Origin: Gemmobacter sp.
Lineage (GTDB): Bacteria; Pseudomonadota; Alphaproteobacteria; Rhodobacterales; Rhodobacteraceae
Reading direction: 5' to 3'
Length of the DNA: 64,000 nt
Assembly (NCBI RefSeq): GCF_034676705.1
Contig: NZ_JAUCBS010000013.1
Coordinates: 2,956,501-3,020,500 of the forward strand
Translations under genes and position numbers: made by a program
Notes under the pieces: model-generated
The model's input: the letters and a program-made list of their open reading frames with translations, nothing else
What the model was told of the DNA's origin: nothing
Databases searched by the model: none
Part shown: in pieces, positions 43,205-51,301 of the stretch
Numbering within the stretch: position 1 is the stretch's first letter
Layout of the letters: each line of letters starts with the position of its first letter

Positions 43205-43983
43205 CCCGCCTTTTTGCCTGGACCGGGGTGCTGATCGGGCTGGCGTTCTTTGCCCTGCCGCTGGTCGGCATGACGGAATTTTCCCTGCGCATGATCCGCG
43301 GCACCTATTCGCTGGAGGCGTATCGCGTGGTGCTGGCCGACCCGGCCTTTCGCGCGACCTTCGGCTATTCGGTGATGATGGCGCTGATCACCATTGCCAT
43401 GGGCGTGCTGCTGGTGGTGCCCACGGCCTATTGGGTGCGGCTTTACCTGCCGGGCCTGCGGGCGGTGGTGGAATTCATCACGCTGCTGCCGCTGGTGATC
43501 CCGCCCATCGTGATCGTGTTCGGCTATATCCGGCTGTACAACACCTCCAGCTGGTTGCCGCTGACCGGGTCCGAGATGGGGACGAACTTCCTGCTGCTGT
43601 GCGGCTATGCCACGCTGGCGCTGCCCTACATGTATCGCGCGGTGGATACCGGCCTGCGCGCGATCGACGTGGGCACGCTGACCGAGGCGGCGCAATCGCT
43701 AGGCGCGGGCTGGGTGACGATCCTGTCCAAGGTGATCCTGCCCAATGTGCTGACGGCGGTGCTGTCGGGCGCGTTCCTGACCTTTGCCATCGTGCTGGGC
43801 GAATTCGTGATGGCGGCGCTGCTGAACCGCCCTGCCTTTGGCCCGTGGCTGCAACTGATCGGGGTGAACAAGGCCTACGAGCCGGCCGCGCTGGCCGTGA
43901 TCGCCTTTGCGATCACCTGGGCCTGCATGGGGCTGATCCAGCTGGTCACCCGTTTTTCCAAACATACCAGGGCACAGGGCTGA
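43201..43983 (+). CDS. ABC transporter permease (second)
   Basis: A 260-residue permease, overlapping the first by four bases (ATGA). The segments start TRLFAWTGVLIGLAFFALPLVG. The EAA loop is TLTEAAQSLGAGWVTILSKVILPN. The two permeases form the heterodimeric channel of the importer. Length and loops fit spermidine/putrescine-type (PotC-like) permeases, which suits the binding-protein family but does not fix the substrate. Confidence 0.9.
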   Translation: MTRLFAWTGVLIGLAFFALPLVGMTEFSLRMIRGTYSLEAYRVVLADPAFRATFGYSVMMALITIAMGVLLVVPTAYWVRLYLPGLRAVVEFITLLPLVIPPIVIVFGYIRLYNTSSWLPLTGSEMGTNFLLLCGYATLALPYMYRAVDTGLRAIDVGTLTEAAQSLGAGWVTILSKVILPNVLTAVLSGAFLTFAIVLGEFVMAALLNRPAFGPWLQLIGVNKAYEPAALAVIAFAITWACMGLIQLVTRFSKHTRAQG

Positions 43984-45032
43984 TGGCATTCCTTCACATC
44001 GAACATCTGGAGAAATCCTTTGGCGCCAACCGGGTGGTCAAGGATTTCAACCTGGCCGTCGAAAAGGGCGAGTTCATTTCGCTGCTGGGGCCGTCCGGCT
44101 GCGGGAAAACCACGGTGCTGCGCATGGTGGCGGGGTTCGAAACCCCCAGTTTCGGCGCCATCCGCATTGACGGCAAGGATGTGGTGCGGCTGAAGCCGAA
44201 CCAGCGCAACATCGGCATGGTGTTCCAGGCCTATGCGCTGTTTCCCAACCTGACCGTGGCGCAGAACGTGGCCTTTGGCCTGAAGGTGGCCGGCGTTGCC
44301 GCGGCCGAGCGCGACGCCCGCGTGACCGAGATGCTGCGCCTGATCGGCCTGCCGGACAAGGGCCCGTCCTATCCGTTCCAGCTGTCGGGCGGGCAGCAGC
44401 AGCGCGTCGCGCTGGCCCGTGCGCTGGCGGTGCGGCCGCAGGTGCTGTTGCTGGACGAACCGCTGTCGGCGCTGGATGCCAAGATCCGCGTCAGCCTGCG
44501 CGCCGAGATCCGCCAGATCCAGCGCGAACTGGGCATCACCACCATCTTCGTGACCCATGATCAGGAAGAGGCGCTGTCGATGTCGGATCGGGTCGTGGTG
44601 ATGAACGGCGGCGTGGCCGAACAGGTGGCGGCGCCGTTCGAAATCTACAATCGCCCGACCACGCGGTTCGTCGCGAACTTCGTCGGGCAACTGAGCCAGA
44701 TCGAGGCGCGGGTGGCCGATCCGGCAGCAGGCGAGGTCGAGATCGCCGGGGTGCGGCACCGGCTGGGGCGCGTGCTGCCGGCCGGCAGCGTGGCGCTGGC
44801 GCTGCGGCCCGAAAGCCTGCGGCTGGGCGCCGATCCGGCGCATGAGTTGCAGTTGGCGGGCCGGGTGACCGAGGTGGATTTCCTGGGATCGGTCATCCGC
44901 CTGCGGGTCGAGGTGGGGGGCAGCCGGCTGTCGGCCGACATGTTCAACCGCCCAGACGCCCCGCCGCCGGCGGTGGGCAGCATGGTCAGCCTGTCGGCGG
45001 CGGCCTCGGACCTGATCGTGCTGACGGGCTGA
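43983..45032 (+). CDS. ABC transporter ATP-binding protein
   Basis: A 349-residue ATPase of the PotA/FbpC/MalK group. Walker A is LLGPSGCGKTTVLRM, the Q loop FQAYALFPNL, the signature LSGGQQQRVALARAL, Walker B VLLLDEPLSALD and the switch His VTHDQEEAL. Residues after about 235 form a TOBE-type domain (VALALRPESLRLG). The start overlaps the second permease stop by one base. Repeat copy k follows the stop and may end the operon. Confidence 0.92.
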   Translation: MAFLHIEHLEKSFGANRVVKDFNLAVEKGEFISLLGPSGCGKTTVLRMVAGFETPSFGAIRIDGKDVVRLKPNQRNIGMVFQAYALFPNLTVAQNVAFGLKVAGVAAAERDARVTEMLRLIGLPDKGPSYPFQLSGGQQQRVALARALAVRPQVLLLDEPLSALDAKIRVSLRAEIRQIQRELGITTIFVTHDQEEALSMSDRVVVMNGGVAEQVAAPFEIYNRPTTRFVANFVGQLSQIEARVADPAAGEVEIAGVRHRLGRVLPAGSVALALRPESLRLGADPAHELQLAGRVTEVDFLGSVIRLRVEVGGSRLSADMFNRPDAPPPAVGSMVSLSAAASDLIVLTG

Positions 45033-45086
45033 GGTCTGGGCGCGCGCGCCTTGACCAGAACGGCGCGCATCGGGCTTGCGTCGCAA

Positions 45087-45133
45087 GGGGGGCCCTGCCC
45101 CCCTGCCCCCCCGGGATATTTGTGGACAGATGA
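45087..45133. repeat. Box/hairpin repeat, copy k
   Basis: GGGGGG-CCCTG-CCCCCC is followed by the box GGGATATTTGTGGACAGATGA (45113-45133). The box is identical over 21 bases to copy f at 23078-23098. Confidence 0.75.
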
Positions 45134-45238
45134 AAGGGGCGCCGCCGGCGACAAAGCCGGGCGGGGGGCCTTTTTTGCCGGGGCGGGATGGTCTATATAC
45201 TCCACCACTCTGCGACACCAAGGACGAGGCCCCATCCC

Positions 45239-45577
45239 ATGCGCCATGCCTGGACCATGACCGACCGCAAGGACGGACCGGGCGACGATACCTCGGTCGT
45301 CACCAAGACCCGTCCCAAGACGCAGCGCCCGCCGATGTACAAGGTGCTGCTGCTGAACGACGATTACACGCCGATGGAATTCGTCGTGCATGTGCTGGAG
45401 CGGTTCTTTGGCCTGAGCCATGCGCAGGCCTTCGAGATCATGCTGACCGTCCATAAAAAGGGCGTGGCCGTTGTGGGCGTGTTCAGCTTTGAGGTGGCGG
45501 AAACCAAGGTGGCGCAGGTGATGGATTTCGCGCGGCGCCATCAGCATCCGCTGCAATGCACCATGGAAAAGGAATAG
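45239..45577 (+). CDS. clpS: ATP-dependent Clp protease adaptor ClpS
   Basis: A 112-residue adaptor that brings N-degron substrates to ClpAP. The core RPPMYKVLLLNDDYTPMEFVVHVLERFF carries the N-degron pocket residues (NDD and the following Thr/Met) and runs on to the conserved HKKGVAVVGVF and HQHPLQCTMEKE. The first 30 residues are a disordered extension. The ATG at 45239 has GAGG nine bases before; a second in-frame ATG at 45257 has no site. clpA is not next to it here. Confidence 0.94.
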   Translation: MRHAWTMTDRKDGPGDDTSVVTKTRPKTQRPPMYKVLLLNDDYTPMEFVVHVLERFFGLSHAQAFEIMLTVHKKGVAVVGVFSFEVAETKVAQVMDFARRHQHPLQCTMEKE

Positions 45578-45596
45578 GGCCGCGCCGCGGCCGCCC

Positions 45597-46607
45597 ATGC
45601 GTTCCGACCGTCTGACCCTGGCGCTGGACAGCGGCGCCGTCGAGTTGCCGCCCCAGGGGCGGATTCTGGTGTTGCGCCCCCGTGCCGGCGATGACCTGTC
45701 GGCCCTGGGCCGCGACCGGGTGCAGGTGGTGACCGGGTTCCGCCCCGATCACGATGCCTTTGCCGCCGAAGGCTATGCCGTGGCGCAGGCGGCGGACGGG
45801 GCCTATGCCGCCGCGCTGGTCTGCCTGCCGCGCAGCCGGGAACAGGCACGGGCGCTGCTGGCACAGGCTGCCGCCCATGTGGTGCCGGGCGGGCCGGTGC
45901 TGGTGGACGGGCAAAAGACCGACGGGGTCGAATCCGTGCTGCGTGAACTGCGGGCGGCAGGGGCGGCGCCGGGGCCGGCACTGTCGAAGGCGCATGGCAA
46001 GATCTTCGCCTTTGCCGCCGGGGTGGACCTGCCCGGCTGGGGGGCGCAGCCGCGCGACATCGGCGGCGGGTTCGTGACGCGGCCGGGCGTGTTTTCCGCC
46101 GACGGGCCGGATGCGGCATCGGTGCTGCTGGCCGGCGCGCTGCCTGAAAAGCTGGGCGCGCGGGTGGCGGATCTGGGCGCGGGCTGGGGCTGGCTGGCGC
46201 GGGCGGTGCTGGCGCGCCCCGGCGTGGCGGAATGCCATCTGATCGAGGCCGAGGCCGATGCGCTGGACTGTGCGCGCGCCAGCATCCCCGATCCGCGCGC
46301 GCGTTTCCATTGGGCCGATGCCACCCGGTTCCGGCCGGACCGCGCCTTTGACACCGTGGTCTGCAACCCGCCGTTCCACACCACCCGCGAGGCCGAGCCC
46401 GAACTGGGCCTGGCGTTCCTGCGGGCCGCGGCGGGCATGCTGACCACCTCGGGCACGCTGTGGTTGGTGGCGAACCGTCACCTGCCCTATGATCCGCTGC
46501 TGACCGAGCTGTTCCGCGAGGTCGAGGACAAGGGCGGCGATTCCCGGTTCCGCCTGGTTCGTGCCAGCCGCCCCATTCCCCGCCCGGCCGCGCGCCGCCC
46601 GGCCTGA
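45597..46607 (+). CDS. RsmC-like class I methyltransferase
   Basis: A 336-residue two-domain protein like the 16S rRNA G1207 N2-methyltransferase RsmC: a degenerate N-terminal methyltransferase half (to about residue 170), then an active half. That half has motif I RVADLGAGWGWLARAVL and the base-methylating motif VCNPPFHTTREAEPELGLAFL (NPPF). RsmC or the related RlmG are both possible. It lies 19 nt after clpS and 11 nt before the SDR gene, so the three may be co-transcribed. Confidence 0.85.
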   Translation: MRSDRLTLALDSGAVELPPQGRILVLRPRAGDDLSALGRDRVQVVTGFRPDHDAFAAEGYAVAQAADGAYAAALVCLPRSREQARALLAQAAAHVVPGGPVLVDGQKTDGVESVLRELRAAGAAPGPALSKAHGKIFAFAAGVDLPGWGAQPRDIGGGFVTRPGVFSADGPDAASVLLAGALPEKLGARVADLGAGWGWLARAVLARPGVAECHLIEAEADALDCARASIPDPRARFHWADATRFRPDRAFDTVVCNPPFHTTREAEPELGLAFLRAAAGMLTTSGTLWLVANRHLPYDPLLTELFREVEDKGGDSRFRLVRASRPIPRPAARRPA

Positions 46608-46618
46608 AGGACCGCCCC

Positions 46619-47425
46619 ATGACGCTTTCGATTTCCGGCAAGACCGCCATCGTGACCGGCGCCGCCCATGGTATCGGGCGGGCCATCGCGCGGCATTTCG
46701 TCGACCGGGGGGCGAATGTGATGTTCGCCGACATGGACGAGGATGCGCTGGAACGCGATCTGGGCGACGAGGCGAATGCCGAAGGCGCCGTGCGCTGGTT
46801 CGGTGGCGATCTGTGCAAGAAGCTGACCATCAACAACCTGCTGTCGGCCACGCTGGATGCCTTTGACCGGGTGGATGTGCTGGTCAACGCGCATCGCAGC
46901 ATCGTGCTGTCCGATCCCCTGTGCCTGGAGACCGACGGGGTCGAGGAAATGGTGCAGCAGAACCTGATGACCTCGTTGCGGCTGTCGCAGCATGTGGCCA
47001 AGCGGATGGTGGCGCAGGCGGACAAGGCCGGCGATGCCGGGCCGGCGGGCAGCATCATCAACCTGTCGTCGATCGCGGCGCGGCTGACGCACCCGGAATT
47101 GCTGGGCTATTCCATGGCCTGCGCCGGGATCGAACAGATGACGCGGTCCATGGCCGTGGCGCTGGCGCCGCAGCGCATCCGGGTGAACTGCGTGGCCTTT
47201 GGCAGCGTGATGAGCGCAAGCCTGCAAGCCAGTCTGAAGGACCACGCCGACTGGCGCGACGAAATCCGCCGCGGCACCCCAGCCGGCCGCATCGCCGCCC
47301 CGCTGGAGCTGGCCGAGACGGTGCAGTTCCTGGCCTCGGACGGGGCCGGGTTCGTTACCGGGCAGGTGCTGACGGTGGATGGCGGGCGCAGCCTGATCGA
47401 CCCGGTGCGCCTGCCGGCGCATTGA
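46619..47425 (+). CDS. SDR-family protein lacking the catalytic lysine
   Basis: A 268-residue Rossmann-fold protein with a good cofactor motif (TGAAHGIGRAIARHF, residues 13-27) and the C-terminal LTVDGGRSLIDPVRL typical of FabG-like SDRs. Two catalytic features are altered. The NNAG motif reads VNAHRSI, and the active-site YxxxK reads YSMAC (Tyr present, Lys replaced by Cys). The Ser is kept in INLSSIAA. It may be inactive as a dehydrogenase or do a different reaction. GAAGGA precedes the ATG, and it follows the RsmC-like gene closely. Confidence 0.85.
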   Translation: MTLSISGKTAIVTGAAHGIGRAIARHFVDRGANVMFADMDEDALERDLGDEANAEGAVRWFGGDLCKKLTINNLLSATLDAFDRVDVLVNAHRSIVLSDPLCLETDGVEEMVQQNLMTSLRLSQHVAKRMVAQADKAGDAGPAGSIINLSSIAARLTHPELLGYSMACAGIEQMTRSMAVALAPQRIRVNCVAFGSVMSASLQASLKDHADWRDEIRRGTPAGRIAAPLELAETVQFLASDGAGFVTGQVLTVDGGRSLIDPVRLPAH

Positions 47426-47618
47426 CCGGCGGCGCCAGGACAGAGGGGGATTGCGCGCCGGGCCGATCCTGCTGTCGGCCAGTCTGCGCCTTGGCGGTGG
47501 GGTTGCAAGGCGGCGGGACTTTCGCGTTGCCCAAGCGCTGTTACACTTGGCTGATTGAAGGATCCCGAATCCCCTTGCCCCGCGCCCCCGCGCGCGGCCT
47601 GTCATCAAGGAGCCTGCC

Positions 47619-49586
47619 ATGACCTTGCCGATCACCCGTCGCCGCCTGATCCTGACCTCTGCCGCTGCGGGGGGGCTGGTGCTGGTCCACCCGTTCACGG
47701 CGCGGGCGCAGGCCGGGCAGGCGCATCTGCGCATTCTGGCCACCACCGACCTGCATTGCCATGTGCAGCCCTATGATTATTACGCCGACCGCGCCGTGGC
47801 CACTGCGGGCCTCGCGCGCACCGCCACCATCCTGACCGGCCTGCGGGCCGAAGCTGCGAACAGCATCACCGTGGACAATGGCGATTATCTGCAAGGCAAC
47901 CCGATGGGCGATTATATCGCCTACAAAAAGGGGATGAAGGCCGGCGACATCCACCCCATCATCGCCGGGATGAACGCTGTCGGCTATGATGCCGGCACGC
48001 TGGGGAACCACGAATTCAACTATGGCGTGGAATTTCTGGCCCATGTGAACGCGGGCGCCGGCTTTCCCGTGGTCTGTGCCAATGTCGCCACCGAACTTGG
48101 CGCGACACCGTTGCAGGACAAGCTGCTGACCCAACCCTTCGTCGTGCTGGACCGCACGGTCAAGGACGGCGCCGGGGCGGACCATGCGCTGAAGATCGGC
48201 ATCATCGGCTTTGTCCCGCCGCAGATCATGCAATGGGACCGCGCCCATCTGGAAGGCAGCCACCGCGCCCGCGACATCCTGCAAGCCGCCCGCGCCTGGA
48301 TCCCGGAATTGCGCAAACAGGCCGATGTGGTGATCGTGCTGGCCCATAGCGGCATCGACACGGCGGCCGAAACCGAATGGATGGAAAACGCCGCCTGGCA
48401 TCTGGCCGGGATCGACGGGGTGGATGCGCTGGTGCTGGGCCATCAGCACAAGCTGTGGCCCGCCAAGGATTTCGAGGGTGCCGAACTGGACATGGCCAGC
48501 GGCCGCATCCGCGGCGTTGCGGCGGCCATGCCCGGTTTCTGGGGATCACATCTGGGCGTGATCGACCTGATGCTGGAAAAATCCGGCACCGGCTGGACGG
48601 TCGCCTCTGGCGAAGGGGCGCTGCGCCCGATCAGCCAGCGGCAGGAAGATCGCTCCATCAAGGCCCTGGTCGAGGATTTCGCCCCCGCCATCGCTGCCAC
48701 CGCCGCCGTCCATGCCGAAACGCTGGACTATGTGCGCGCCGAGGTCGGCAAGACCGATGCCGCGCTGCATTCCTATTTCGCGCTGGTGGCCGATGACCCC
48801 TCGGTCCAGGTCGTCAACATGGCGCAGGCCTGGTATGTGGCGCAGCTGCTGAAAGGCACCGAACACGAAGCGCTGCCGCTGGTTTCTGCCGCCGCGCCGT
48901 TCAAGGCCGGCGGGCGGGGCGGCCCCGACTATTACACCGACGTGGCTCCCGGCCCCGTTGCCATCAAGAACGTGGCGGATCTTTACCTTTATCCCAACAC
49001 CTTGCAGGTGGTGCGGATCACCGGGGAACAGCTGAAGGACTGGCTGGAACGGTCGGCCGGCGCCTTCAACCAGATCGAACCGGGCAAGGCCGACCAGCCG
49101 TTGCTGAACGGCGATTTCCCCAGCTACAACTATGACGTGATCGACGGGGTGACCTACCGGATCGACCTGTCGCAGCCTTCGCGGTTCTTGCCCAACGGCG
49201 ACATCAACCTGCTGCGCGCCAGCCGGATCGTGGATCTGATGTATCAGGGCAAGCCGGTGGAGCCGGAACAGGAATTCATCGTTGCCACCAACAATTACCG
49301 CGCCAGCGGCGGCGGCAAGTTTCCGGGCGCCGATGGATCGACCGTCATCTTGCAGGCCCCCGATACCAACCGCGACATCATCGTGCGCTATATCGTCGAA
49401 AAGGGCACCATCGCCCCGGCGGCCGATGCGAACTGGACCTTTGCTCCGGTGGCCGGCGCCACCGTGCTGTTCCAGACCGGCCCCCGGGCCGAGGCGCATC
49501 TGGACGATGTACGCAAGCGCGGGCTGAAGATCGACCTGGTCGGTCCCGGCAGCGACGGGTTCGCCAGCTACCGCATCACGCTGTAA
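47619..49586 (+). CDS. cpdB: 2',3'-cyclic-nucleotide 2'-phosphodiesterase/3'-nucleotidase
   Basis: A 655-residue periplasmic metallophosphatase that salvages nucleotides. The N-terminus has a twin-arginine-like signal (PITRRRLILTSAAAGGLVL). Metal-binding motifs follow in order: ATTDLHCHVQPYDYY, VDNGDYLQGNP, GTLGNHEFNYG and GHQHKLWP. The C-terminal 5'-nucleotidase domain contains NTLQVVRITGEQLKDWLERSA. Two-thirds of the length fits CpdB closely. AAGGAG lies before the ATG. It is probably induced by phosphate or nucleotide need, but no control site is visible. Confidence 0.92.
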   Translation: MTLPITRRRLILTSAAAGGLVLVHPFTARAQAGQAHLRILATTDLHCHVQPYDYYADRAVATAGLARTATILTGLRAEAANSITVDNGDYLQGNPMGDYIAYKKGMKAGDIHPIIAGMNAVGYDAGTLGNHEFNYGVEFLAHVNAGAGFPVVCANVATELGATPLQDKLLTQPFVVLDRTVKDGAGADHALKIGIIGFVPPQIMQWDRAHLEGSHRARDILQAARAWIPELRKQADVVIVLAHSGIDTAAETEWMENAAWHLAGIDGVDALVLGHQHKLWPAKDFEGAELDMASGRIRGVAAAMPGFWGSHLGVIDLMLEKSGTGWTVASGEGALRPISQRQEDRSIKALVEDFAPAIAATAAVHAETLDYVRAEVGKTDAALHSYFALVADDPSVQVVNMAQAWYVAQLLKGTEHEALPLVSAAAPFKAGGRGGPDYYTDVAPGPVAIKNVADLYLYPNTLQVVRITGEQLKDWLERSAGAFNQIEPGKADQPLLNGDFPSYNYDVIDGVTYRIDLSQPSRFLPNGDINLLRASRIVDLMYQGKPVEPEQEFIVATNNYRASGGGKFPGADGSTVILQAPDTNRDIIVRYIVEKGTIAPAADANWTFAPVAGATVLFQTGPRAEAHLDDVRKRGLKIDLVGPGSDGFASYRITL

Positions 49587-49687
49587 GACGCCACGCCCCC
49601 ACCCCCTGTTCAGGGGGGATGGGGGCGCGCGGTCTGGCCAGTCACGCCCGGTCTTGCTATGGCAAGCCATCTACGCCGGAGGCCGCC

Positions 49688-50569
49688 ATGCTCGATTCCG
49701 ATTTCGAAGACCGCAAGTCCAGTGCGTCGGGATGGTTCCGCACGCTGCGCGACCGGATCACGACCGCGTTCGAGGCACTGGAGGACAGGCACGACACCGG
49801 CCCCGGATCCGACCTGCCCCCCGGCCGGTTCGAGGTGACGCCGACCAGTCGCGCCAATGATGGCGGCGGCGGCATCATGTCGGTGATGCGCGGCGGGCGG
49901 GTGTTCGAAAAGGTGGGGGTCAACTGGTCGGCCGTGCATGGCACCCTGCAACCGCGCGCGCAAAAGGCGATGGCCGCGCGCGGCGTTCCGGGGATGGAGG
50001 GCGATCCGCGCTTCTGGGCCAGCGGCATCAGCCTGGTCGCGCATATGCGCAACCCGCATTGCCCGGCCGTCCACATGAACACCCGCATGTTCTGGACCCC
50101 GCATGCCTGGTGGTTCGGGGGTGGCGCCGACCTGAACCCGGCGCTGGAATATGCCGAGGATACCGCGCATTTCCATTCCGTGCTGGAGGCCGCCTGCGAT
50201 GCGCATGACCCCAGATATTACGAGAAATTCCGCGCCTGGGCCGATGAATATTTCTTCATCCCCCATCGTGGCCGTGCGCGCGGCGTGGGCGGGATCTTTT
50301 ATGACGATCTGAACACCGGCGACTGGGACGCCGATTTCGCCTTTACCCGCGCGGTGGGCGAAGCGTTCCTGCCCGCCTTTGTCCCGCTGGCCGACCGCCG
50401 CCGCCCCACCCCCTGGGCCGATGCCGACCGCGAGGCGCAGCTGATCCATCGCGGGCTTTATGCCGAGTACAACCTGGTCTATGATCGGGGCACCAAATTC
50501 GGGCTGGAAACCGGGCACGATGCCAATGCCGTGCTGATGAGCCTGCCGCCGTTGGCCAAGTGGATCTGA
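49688..50569 (+). CDS. hemF: Oxygen-dependent coproporphyrinogen III oxidase
   Basis: Converts coproporphyrinogen III to protoporphyrinogen IX using oxygen, for heme. The 293-residue protein has FEKVGVNWSAVHG, HCPAVHMNTRMFWTPHAWWFGGGADLNP and PHRGRARGVGGIFYDDLN, all HemF signatures. The ATG at 49688 has GGAGG six nucleotides upstream; the frame stays open a little further upstream without a site. The stop is eight nucleotides before the TTAAG box of the next operon. Confidence 0.96.
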   Translation: MLDSDFEDRKSSASGWFRTLRDRITTAFEALEDRHDTGPGSDLPPGRFEVTPTSRANDGGGGIMSVMRGGRVFEKVGVNWSAVHGTLQPRAQKAMAARGVPGMEGDPRFWASGISLVAHMRNPHCPAVHMNTRMFWTPHAWWFGGGADLNPALEYAEDTAHFHSVLEAACDAHDPRYYEKFRAWADEYFFIPHRGRARGVGGIFYDDLNTGDWDADFAFTRAVGEAFLPAFVPLADRRRPTPWADADREAQLIHRGLYAEYNLVYDRGTKFGLETGHDANAVLMSLPPLAKWI

Positions 50570-50576
50570 CCCGCGG

Positions 50577-50593
50577 CTTAAGCCGACGTTAAG
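50577..50593 (+). promoter_or_regulatory. Tandem TTAAG box before the two-component operon
   Basis: CTTAAG-CCGAC-GTTAAG, two half sites with 5-nt spacing, as in PmrA/QseB-type response-regulator boxes. It is 46 nt before the regulator's ATG, so autoregulation is likely. A similar box is at 53346-53362. Confidence 0.6.
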
Positions 50594-50638
50594 GTTTGTA
50601 GTGCAGATTGCCCCGAAAGGGGCAAGGTGCGGGGTGGC

Positions 50639-51301
50639 ATGCGGATTCTGATCGTCGAAGATGATGACCTGCTGCGCGACGGGCTGACCGTCGGTTTGCG
50701 GCTTGCCGGGTTTTCGCCCGATGCCGTCGCCAGCTGCGCCGATGCCCGCGCGGCGCTGGGACCGGGATCGTTCCAGGCCATGGTGCTGGATGTGATGCTG
50801 CCCGATGGGTCGGGGCTGGATCTGCTGGCCAGTCTGCGGGCGGCGGGCAGCGACCTGCCCGTGCTGCTGCTGACCGCGCGCGACGGGCTGGCAGACCGGG
50901 TGGCGGGGCTGGATGGCGGCGCCGATGACCACCTTGGAAAACCCTTTGAGTTGCAGGAACTTGCCGCCCGCCTGCGCGCCATCCTGCGCCGGCGCGAGGG
51001 CCGGGCCGCGGGGCTGTTGCACTGGAACGGCCTGTGCCTTGATCCCGCGCGCATGCAGGGCACGCTGGAGGGGCGCGACCTGCGGTTTTCCCCCCGCGAA
51101 TTCGCCCTGTTGCAGGCGCTGATCGAACGGCCCGGCGCGATCCTGTCCAAACCCATGCTGGAGGATCGGCTGTATGGCTGGCAGGAAGATGTGGAAAGCA
51201 ACACGGTTGAAGTGCATGTCCACAAGCTGCGGGCCAAGCTGGGGGCGGGTTTCATCGAAACGATCCGTGGCGCCGGCTACAGACTGGCAGAGGCGGCATG
51301 A
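50639..51301 (+). CDS. OmpR/QseB-type response regulator
   Basis: A 220-residue DNA-binding regulator. The receiver begins MRILIVEDDD, with phospho-acceptor Asp51 in MVLDVMLPDGSG and Lys in LGKPFELQEL. The winged-helix OmpR domain holds FSPREFALLQALIERPG and SNTVEVHVHKLRAKLGAG. The closest types are QseB/PmrA/TctD. The ATG at 50639 is preferred to one four codons upstream because GGGGTGG sits just before it. It overlaps the sensor kinase gene (ATGA), giving a standard pair. Confidence 0.93.
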   Translation: MRILIVEDDDLLRDGLTVGLRLAGFSPDAVASCADARAALGPGSFQAMVLDVMLPDGSGLDLLASLRAAGSDLPVLLLTARDGLADRVAGLDGGADDHLGKPFELQELAARLRAILRRREGRAAGLLHWNGLCLDPARMQGTLEGRDLRFSPREFALLQALIERPGAILSKPMLEDRLYGWQEDVESNTVEVHVHKLRAKLGAGFIETIRGAGYRLAEAA

